DNA of 64,000 nt, taken from Galeopsis tetrahit (lineage: Eukaryota; Streptophyta; Magnoliopsida; Lamiales; Lamiaceae). The notes below the pieces were generated by a model. The model saw only the letters and a program-made list of their open reading frames with translations, was not told the origin of the DNA and did no database searches. The position numbers and the translations under genes were made by a program. How positions within the stretch are numbered: position 1 is the stretch's first letter; each line of letters begins with the position of its first letter. Below, piece by piece: positions 56,841 to 64,000 of the stretch. The stretch spans positions 8,818,677 through 8,882,676 of the forward strand of contig OY776124.1 of assembly GCA_963675135.1 (NCBI GenBank), given 5' to 3'.

Positions 56841-57842
56841 AGGGTCTATATGCACCTCTATTCAGGTTTAGAACACCCACACCCCAGGTAACAAATAATT
56901 ATGCGAAAATTCAAAATATCATTTCATAAAAGGTATCATACTAGATGCATCCCCTACCGAACGCACCCCACTCCCCCCACTTTCTGTAAAAGTGACCGAA
57001 TTTATTTTGCCAACCACCGCCACTACTTCCAGCCGCACCACCACTTTCGGTATCCAACATCATTCAAACAAAAAAAAACTCAAAAAACCAAAAAAATATT
57101 AGAAAAATCTCAAAAAATTTAAGTCGACCATATACACTCTCGTCGACAACAATTTATGATGAAAGTGTATATGGTCGACACTGGTTGGTCGAAAAAAAAT
57201 ATAAATTTTTTTTTACCATTTTAGGTCGACCATATACGTACACTCTCGTCGACATATTGTTGTCGACAAGTTTGTATATGATCGACTTAAAATGGTCGAA
57301 AATTTTAAAAAGAAAAGAAAAAACTAACATTTTATGCAGAAATTCTTCTACAGAAAACTCTATCCTAAAAACCAACCGCGCGCGGCGGCAACTTGGACCA
57401 GGCGGCGGCTAGAATACACAAACCTGGGGGCGACGACAGTGGCGGGGTCGATCGGAAACAAAATGGTCTCTCCCCCACTATTTCTGGGGCGACGACGGTC
57501 GTCGGGAGCGGTGACAGTCAATTTTTTGGATCGGACGACGCCGATGGATGGGGGAAGGAAGAGAGAATTTAAGGGAAATAAAAAAAACATAGGAAAATAA
57601 AAAGGGGGAGAGGGAGGGGCGGTGGCAACGGGTGAGTGGGTGGGGGTGGGAAATGGAATGAGATGAATGAATTCTAGCGTTATAAATTAAGTTTGGGGTG
57701 TGTGGGGTTAGTAAATGAAATTTTGTGTAGAAAAGGGTATTTAGAACAATTTAAAAGGTACATTTATCCTAGATAAATTTTTTGGGTGCATCAATTGTGG
57801 GTGTGTTCTCAACGCAGATGGAGGTGCATATAGTCGGACCCT
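56841..57842. mobile_element. TIR element, about 1.0 kb, with internal GTCGAC hairpins
   Basis: Left end AGGGTCTATATGCACCTCTA; inward from the right AGGGTCCGACTATATGCACC, both continuing to an ACACCCACA block, so inverted ends extend about 48 bp with mismatches. The target duplication is unclear (TATA on both sides). It starts about 200 bp after the psaO stop. Inside are two hairpin units (57123-57181 and 57221-57300). No transposase. Confidence 0.65.
57123..57300. repeat. Paired hairpins built on GTCGACCATATACACT
   Basis: GTCGACCATATACACT at 57123 pairs with AGTGTATATGGTCGAC at 57166, a perfect 16-bp inverted repeat. A second, imperfect version follows with GTCGACCATATACGTAC and GTATATGATCGAC. 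CGTCGACA repeats lie in both loops. Confidence 0.8.
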
Positions 57843-57949
57843 ATATATATTTTTCAAAGCAATGTAATTGATAATATATATGTTTTTTGAAAGCATGTAA
57901 TTGATAATTAAAACAATTTAAAAACACAATTTTGTAAAATTGAATAATA

Positions 57950-58205
57950 TGTTGATGATCTATTTTTGGGTGAGACCGTATCATGAATTGATATTCCTGA
58001 AACGGTTTTTTTACCTAATATAAAAAGTGATACTCTTTAAGTAAAAAAATGATACTCATTTTTGTAAAAAATATTATCACTTTTTACTTAAACATTTATT
58101 TTTTAAACATAAAATCTGGAGAAAAAATGGGTTGCTTAATCTAAAAATCTGGAACATAGGTCAAAAGGGATTCGTTTTTTTCGTGAGACGATCTCACACA
58201 AGTTT
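57950..58205. repeat. Foldback-like segment with GTGAGACCGT / GTGAGACGATCTCAC ends
   Basis: GGTGAGACCGTATCATGA at about 57970 and CGTGAGACGATCTCACAC at about 58181 resemble the termini of a common plant foldback MITE. ATCACTTTTTACTTAA and TTAAGTAAAAAAATGAT in the middle are also complementary. Ends uncertain. Confidence 0.4.
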
Positions 58206-58311
58206 TTTTCTATTTTTTAAATAAGTTTGCAAAACAAATATAAGCCCAACTGAGGCCCATCATTTCTAGTATGGACCCGACTAATTTAAACCCAATTAAC
58301 GCCTATCTCTA

Positions 58312-58930
58312 CCAAAAATAATTGGTCATGTTTATTTGAACCCCAGAATTAAATAGTTCACCGGTCTCATTAGTTTACCACCCGTTAAATTAGTTCACCA
58401 CATATCTACCCAAACTGCCCTCATAACTCATTTCATTTCTTTTTTTTCAATTCTTTTATTTGGATCTGCTTTGATAGGTTTAGGAAAAAAAAGTGAAGAA
58501 AAAAAATCAGTTTATTTTGTATTTTTTGAACTTTTTTGTTCTTAATTGATTTTTTTGCCGAAATTGTGCTATTTTTACGAAAGTTATTGTTGAATTTATT
58601 TCAAAGTTCATGGATATTTCGATTTCTTTTTTTGAGATTTCAGTAGTTTTTTTCTTTAAAATATAATGATTTTTTTCGGTTAAAATGCTTGAAATCTGAA
58701 AAAATAGATTTATATGACAACTCGGTGGCGATTAGGCGGAGACTCGGTGATTGACTCGGCGACGTTTGGGGTGTATAAATTAATGTTTGAAATAGTTATA
58801 TTTTGTTAAATTAATAAAAGGGCAACATAGGTTTTTTAGATATAACTTTTTTTTTTTATCAAATTCTTTTGATAGTGAACTAATTAATTTCGATGGTGCA
58901 AATAAACGTGGCCAAAATGGAATCTATTAT
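58312..58930. mobile_element. FB-C, short relative of FB-A and FB-B, about 620 bp
   Basis: Inverted ends (left TTGGTCATGTTTATTTGAAC; inward from the right TTGGCCACGTTTATTTGCAC), each with one AATTAGTTCACC-type unit instead of an array. The right inner part 58775-58850 (TATATTTTGTTAAATTAATAAAA) is collinear with 35745-35800 of FB-A. The GC-rich interior block is missing. Confidence 0.55.
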
Positions 58931-61332
58931 TCTTGTGAGTAATTTTTTTTTACCGTCTCACCTGAGACTGAGAGGACCTCTTATTTATTTTTGAAACATG
59001 CATGCATCACAAAATACAATCTTAAAAAAAGAAAATGAATTTGTCAATAAAGAATCCAACAAATTGTAAAATTATTAATTAGTATCTGAAAAATTTCCAA
59101 TCGATTCAGTACCTGAAAATAAGAAACTATCAACGTAGAAGATCGATTTTTAACCATGGATCATGGTCTACTGAAGAAATTTGAATATTATCAAGTTTAA
59201 AATTTAAAAATGGATTAAGACTCATAAAATTATTGGGATATCTTATTACAATTGGAAACAAGCTTCTTGGTCATGCATGTTTCATCTAATAAGTTATAGT
59301 TTCTCTTTACTTTTTTATACGATATTGTTGTAATAGGATTTGAGTACCCCTTAGTTATAAAAATACCACAATTACCTTATATAAAAAAAAACTATAATTT
59401 GACATTTTCAAAGTCCAATTTTACTATTTCAAACTTTTTTTTTTTTTTGACATATACTATTTCAAACTTAATAATCACCTTAATGGATAGTTAGTTAGTA
59501 TACACGACTACCAAATGTCCCATTTTTTAATAATTGAAGTGGTATGTTTAAGATTTGGACCACGTTAAGTAATAATTATGGCCTATTCATCTAATTAAAT
59601 GGCCTCTAGAACTTAATATTCCCATTGGATTAAAATAAAATAAAATTGGCATACCACAAAACAACAAGACAAATTTTTTTCATAACATGTCATTTGGTCA
59701 ACAAGAATAGCCACTTTTATTCGCTACTATATTACTTAATCATGTGCCGCAACACAAAAGAACATCACACGATATCGTATTAAAAGTAATTATATTTGCT
59801 ATAATCATTTGAAGTAAGCAAAAATAATGTTCTTATTTGCTTATTATAATCTATGAATAAAAAATAAGACTTTTATTAATCTAGAATCTATGAGACTTGA
59901 ATAAAGCACCAACAAATTATTAGAAAGATAAAAACTTATCAGTTAAATATTAAAAAAAGTTAAGACTATTTGTTTGACATCTTAAACAATTTAGCTACTA
60001 TAGACAATTTTTAAATAATAATATGAATTTTAAAAATGGTTAATTGAAAATTAATCACCATCTTTTGATAATTTGCAATTTAATCTAAAACTTTACATAA
60101 TTGTAAATAAATCATCAAATTTAAATATGGTTGTAAATTAAATTTTTTTTAACGTAAACTTCTTTGTGCCCGAAGCTAAACATGGCTTGCTGATGAGACA
60201 TCTTTTTAATGGAACAATTTTTTTATTCCAATCTAATTTTAAAATGTTAAATTCGAGCACAAAGAAGACGGTAAAGGAGTCTAAATTGCAACAATATTTA
60301 AAGTTGATGATTTATTTATAATTATTTAAAGTTGATGATTTATTTATAATTATTTAAAATTTAAAATTAAATTGCAAATAAACAAGAATATAGTGATTGA
60401 ATTTGCAATTAACTCTTTTTAAAAATAAAAAGAAAGAATAAATAAAATAAAAAATTTATAATTAAGTTAATATCAGGACTATGAATTGCAAGATATCAAA
60501 CATGATTTAAATTTGTGAATTTTCAATTAATATATTTTCTCTTTCAAACTTTACATATATATATATATATATCGATGTGTTTATTTTTAAGGTCTCTAAT
60601 TAATAACTATTTCTTTTGTTTTTTTAAGTGTCAACTATGAAGAGTATATTAATCAAAAGAGAAATGTAGTTGGATCCAAACAAACTCAACTATCCAAACA
60701 GATAGTGAACAAATAAAAAAATAATCAACGATCACCAAACGAACCAACCGTATAGCGACACTAAGGAGAACCAATAAAAGCGACCCGTATTCAATCACTC
60801 AAGAATCCCATTGCGACGTAACTGCTTGCACATCCAACAAGACTAGCGAAAACACCAACAACCTGAAGAATACTTCCAACCCAATAATACAATCCCTTAA
60901 AAAACTACAGTATTAGCTAGGGTGATATATATTTAAAATGAAGTTGGTAAAAGAAAATAGAATAGAAGGGGTGGGTGGGGGGATAGCCATGTGGGTAGGG
61001 GCCCTTTTAATTTATCAGTATGTATGTGGGTGTTTTATGGAAATTTCTGATTCCCAAATTCCAAATTTCTATAAATCCGTTTGCAATTTTCTCATTTGGA
61101 GCCGTTAATGGGCCCCTAAACCTTTCTTCTCATAATTGTTGGATTCATAGAATTGTCCAATGTACAACCAAACACACACACACATTTTTTGTAATAATAA
61201 TACTAATAATGTAGCCTCCTGCAATTATTATATACCCCAGACAGTGTACCTAAAATATTTTGCAACACCCCCTTCATCTTTTAACTTTCTTAAAAACACC
61301 CCATTTAAAACTTTTTTGAAGTTAAACACTTA
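58931..61332. other. AT-rich intergenic DNA with small repeats
   Basis: No gene model. A 29-bp direct repeat (TTTAAAGTTGATGATTTATT core) lies at 60294-60352, and an imperfect inverted repeat (CTTCTTTGTGCCCGAA / TTCGAGCACAAAGAAG) spans about 60155-60270. One possible isolated exon is listed separately. Confidence 0.45.
60791..60904 (-). pseudogene. Possible isolated last exon, 37 codons, hydrophobic
   Basis: On the minus strand an AG acceptor (60906-60905) is followed by an open stretch ending in TGA at 60793-60791. The peptide begins FFKGLYYWVG and contains VVGVFASLVGCASSYVAMGF, which looks like a membrane helix. The stretch is GC-richer than its surroundings. No upstream exon was found within 350 bp, and I do not recognise the family. 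It may be a gene relic or chance. Confidence 0.2.
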
Positions 61333-61540
61333 CTCCCTCCGTCCAATTCTATAATGTCCATTTAGGTTGAACACGAATTTTAAGAAAAATTGATTTTTTA
61401 TGTAAAAAGTGAAAGTTTGAGTTGGGAGATAAAGTAAAAATAAAGTAGTGAGTGAGAGTAATATTTCATTATCAAAAAAGGGGAATTATAAAATTGGACA
61501 GACAAAAAAGAAAAATGAGAATTATAAAAATGGACAGAGC
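61333..61540. mobile_element. Stowaway MITE, about 208 bp, right end decayed
   Basis: Left end CTCCCTCCGTCCAATTCTAT after TA 61331-61332; the right end, inward, reads CTCTGTCCATTTTTATAATT before TA 61541-61542. The internal GAATTTTAAGAAAAATTGAT is typical of this MITE group. Confidence 0.8.
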
Positions 61541-64000
61541 TAATATTATTAATTGTGCTTCTGTATCGTCATGGCAACACACAAATTTGCTATAGCTTCT
61601 CGTTTGTTTGAAAGCTTCTTTTATTAGGATGACCCTTCGTTCTTGATGGGCTCTCGGAAATAACCCGTCGTTTTTTTTTTTTTTTTAACGGGGAAATAAC
61701 CCGTCGTTACAACAATGAAAACTAAGTTTTCTTGTGTTCGAAAAAAAAAAATACTCACTAAAGCAAGCAAACATAGGATGACTTATCACAATGGATAAAA
61801 GTTCGACCCAATAAAAAGGGCTAAGGAACGACTTAACCACTGTAGCCAAACAATGTACAAAATAATTTGACTTTTGACTCACCCACCAAACATAAAATAA
61901 AGGACACCCCTATACACTTTTAGGTTGTCAATATTAACATAATACTTGTTGATTATATGTTAACTTAAGTTTTAAACTTGAAACACGTACAAGTTGGGTT
62001 TCCTCAATGCATTGTTTTTATAGTTGGATTGAGCACTGATTGTCGGTTCAACCGATTTGATCGATTGACCTGATCGGTCTAATTCAATTCTAAAAACCGT
62101 ACTTTAAAGAGTTCATATACATGAAGCGAAAAAACAAATAAAGTACTATATGATATTTCATTTTCTAAATATAAGGAGTTCATTTTATTTCGAAGACACG
62201 TTGTGTCTGTTGTTTGGAAAAAGATTTTTTTTTTTTTATTCTTTTATTTTTAAGAATCATAAATGTATGCAGAAATAGGTATTTAATAACATATTGAGGG
62301 CACAAACATTGATTGTGGTCCTAGTAATTTTTAGAAGCCAATAGAAGTAATATGTACACTACAAACAAACATGCTCAAAGTTAGCCCAAGTCTTGCTAGG
62401 AAAAAATTAAATTTTTTTTTTTGACTTTGCTTTCATGATTTTAAAACTATTAAATTGAGTATCAATTAATTCAACTAAACTTTTTCATATTTCATGGCCA
62501 AGTTAGTATATCATTGAATTTTAAATAATTTTAATGTATTTTTAATTGAACTTTTGATCCGTCACAAGTTAAAATTATGGCACAAATGCACTATATAATT
62601 AAGTGTACACACAAGTGTGAGTCTAAAATTTATGATATTAATTATTTTTAAATTTTATAATATAACATTTTTCGAATTTCTCGGCTTAAATTTATTGTTT
62701 TAATAAATTAAGAAATTTGGGTAGAAAATAAAAAAGTCTTAAATGTTTTGTGTGGACGAATAGAAGGTTCGTGGACAATATTTTCGACCCGACTCAATTG
62801 GGAATTTAATTTCGCGGGTTGCTCCCACAGCTGAAAGTGTTGTATAGTAAAATTTGAAAAATGTTGTATACATGAGTAACGTAAACGAAATATGTAAGTA
62901 TTTTTAACTAAAAAAATGAATGTATACTTATTTAAAATAAAAATACACAATATTTTTTTCCTTTTTAACCCCACCCTCACCCTTTTTCGTTATTTCTTCT
63001 CCTTTTCTTTTCTTCCTTTTATTTTGTTAAATTCGTTTTTTTCTCATTAAATGTTTTGTGTATAAAAAAGGAGAAATAAACAACATAATTTTCGCTAAAA
63101 ACTTAATTGGTTCTAAAGTAAAACCATGCAAGTTCATTTTTATTTAAATTGTATTTAATTGAGACAATTTTATTTTAATAGAAAATACCTACTTTTATTA
63201 CAACATTTTTTTATTTTATTATATTAGCCTGCAATGAGTAAATTTTTTATTAGTACATACCTACTTTTATTACAACATTTTTTTTTTATTATATTAGCTA
63301 GCAATGAGTAAAAAACATAAAAATAATAATACATACACTTTTCCTAAGTTAGTTCTTAAGAATTCACACTTTCACTAGATCATTATCTTACTTATTTACA
63401 TAAATAAAATTTTCGCTCTATATAGATGCAAACTACCTGAATTTGAGAATATATTAGTCTGATAAAATGATTTAATTAGAATGACCCTTCTCTAATCTTT
63501 CATTCTTTATTGTAAATCATAAGTTAATCTTTCCTTCTTTATTTGAAGGAAAAACAAAGAAATACATACAAGAAAAAATGTCCAATGTTGAGAATTTCAA
63601 ATAGTAGAGGGACCTAGTTGCAAAATTTAGTGGGGTCCATGTCTTTGATTGAACAAAAATCATGGGGAAGCAAATGTAAATGCACAGAACCTAGTCAAAT
63701 ATTGCAACTATTCATTCATTACACCAAATTGTAGCCGTACATTATTTTTAAGTGAATTTATTATTACTCTTTTCTTGTGCTTGTAGTATTGCAATATGGA
63801 AATAAACATGGACCAATGTGATGTCTAGCTACATCGTAAATTGTATCTATGAAAATATGTCACATTTTAACATTTTTTTTATTATTTTATGTAACTGCTT
63901 TTTATGAATTTACCATATGAGTGAAAATTTTGGAGAATAATTTAAGCTATTTGCAATTATAATTTTATATGGACCCCTACTAGTACTAGCTAGTACATAT
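61541..64000. other. AT-rich intergenic DNA, no gene seen
   Basis: Apart from a tandem duplication at 63186-63316 (unit about 72 bp, core ACCTACTTTTATTACAACAT), no structure could be supported. Confidence 0.5.
63186..63316. repeat. Tandem duplication, about 72-bp unit, two copies
   Basis: TACCTACTTTTATTACAACA followed by a T-run, ATTATATTAGC and CAATGAGTAAA occurs at 63186 and again at 63258, differing in the T-run length and a few bases. Confidence 0.85.

Noticed and set aside
57360..57600. Small overlapping frames in the GC-rich part of the 56841-57842 element
   Set aside because: Low-complexity GC-rich sequence open on both strands with no recognisable domain; part of a non-autonomous TIR element.

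Overview
The window is plant nuclear DNA, most likely from a eudicot. It is AT-rich and consists mainly of nested transposable elements. Only two host genes can be read with confidence. One is an intact four-exon psaO gene (photosystem I subunit O, 55564-56634, +). The other is an intronless F-box gene of the At2g27310/At2g36090 type (5550-6644, -), with a decayed tandem copy of its 3' half next to it. The nuclear psaO with a transit peptide, the plant F-box family, plant LINE and LTR lineages, and Stowaway/Tourist MITEs all point to a land plant. I cannot name the species.

Layout: 1-4316, a 5'-truncated L1-type LINE (-) running off the left edge. 4316-6660, the F-box locus with its duplication. 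6902-7016, a Tourist-like MITE. 7412-12115, a Ty1/copia element (Ale/RE1-like, +) with 185-bp LTRs and a GCCTC target duplication. 12576-13481, a Stowaway MITE and a foldback element. 13508-19394, a nearly full-length L1-type LINE (-) with an RRM in ORF1 and a 15-bp target duplication. 21070-36185, a foldback-like element (FB-A) split by a 12.3-kb Ty3/gypsy element of the Tat/Retand type (21452-33755, +). 37199-37975, a tandem duplication. 38525-41241, Tourist, MULE-like and hAT MITEs. 41265-44415, a second foldback-like copy (FB-B). 44902-53754, a Ty1/copia element (-) with a CACTA element in its gag region; the CACTA carries a Stowaway MITE. 55564-56634, psaO. 56841-58930, two more terminal-inverted-repeat elements, the second a short relative of FB-A/B (FB-C). 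58930-64000, mostly featureless AT-rich DNA with one Stowaway.

How the parts work: all LTR elements and LINEs are inactive as read, broken by nonsense codons, frameshifts, a mutated RT active site or insertions. The most striking object is the Tat/Retand-like gypsy element. Downstream of pol it carries a 1.48-kb array of a 20-bp repeat and an antisense gene. That antisense gene reads as three exons joined by two short GT-AG introns, with reading phase kept at both junctions, to give about 634 codons. FB-A and FB-B share an ancient Stowaway and differ by later insertions, so insertion order can be read directly. Reading frames and splice sites were worked out by eye; database homology and expression were not tested.
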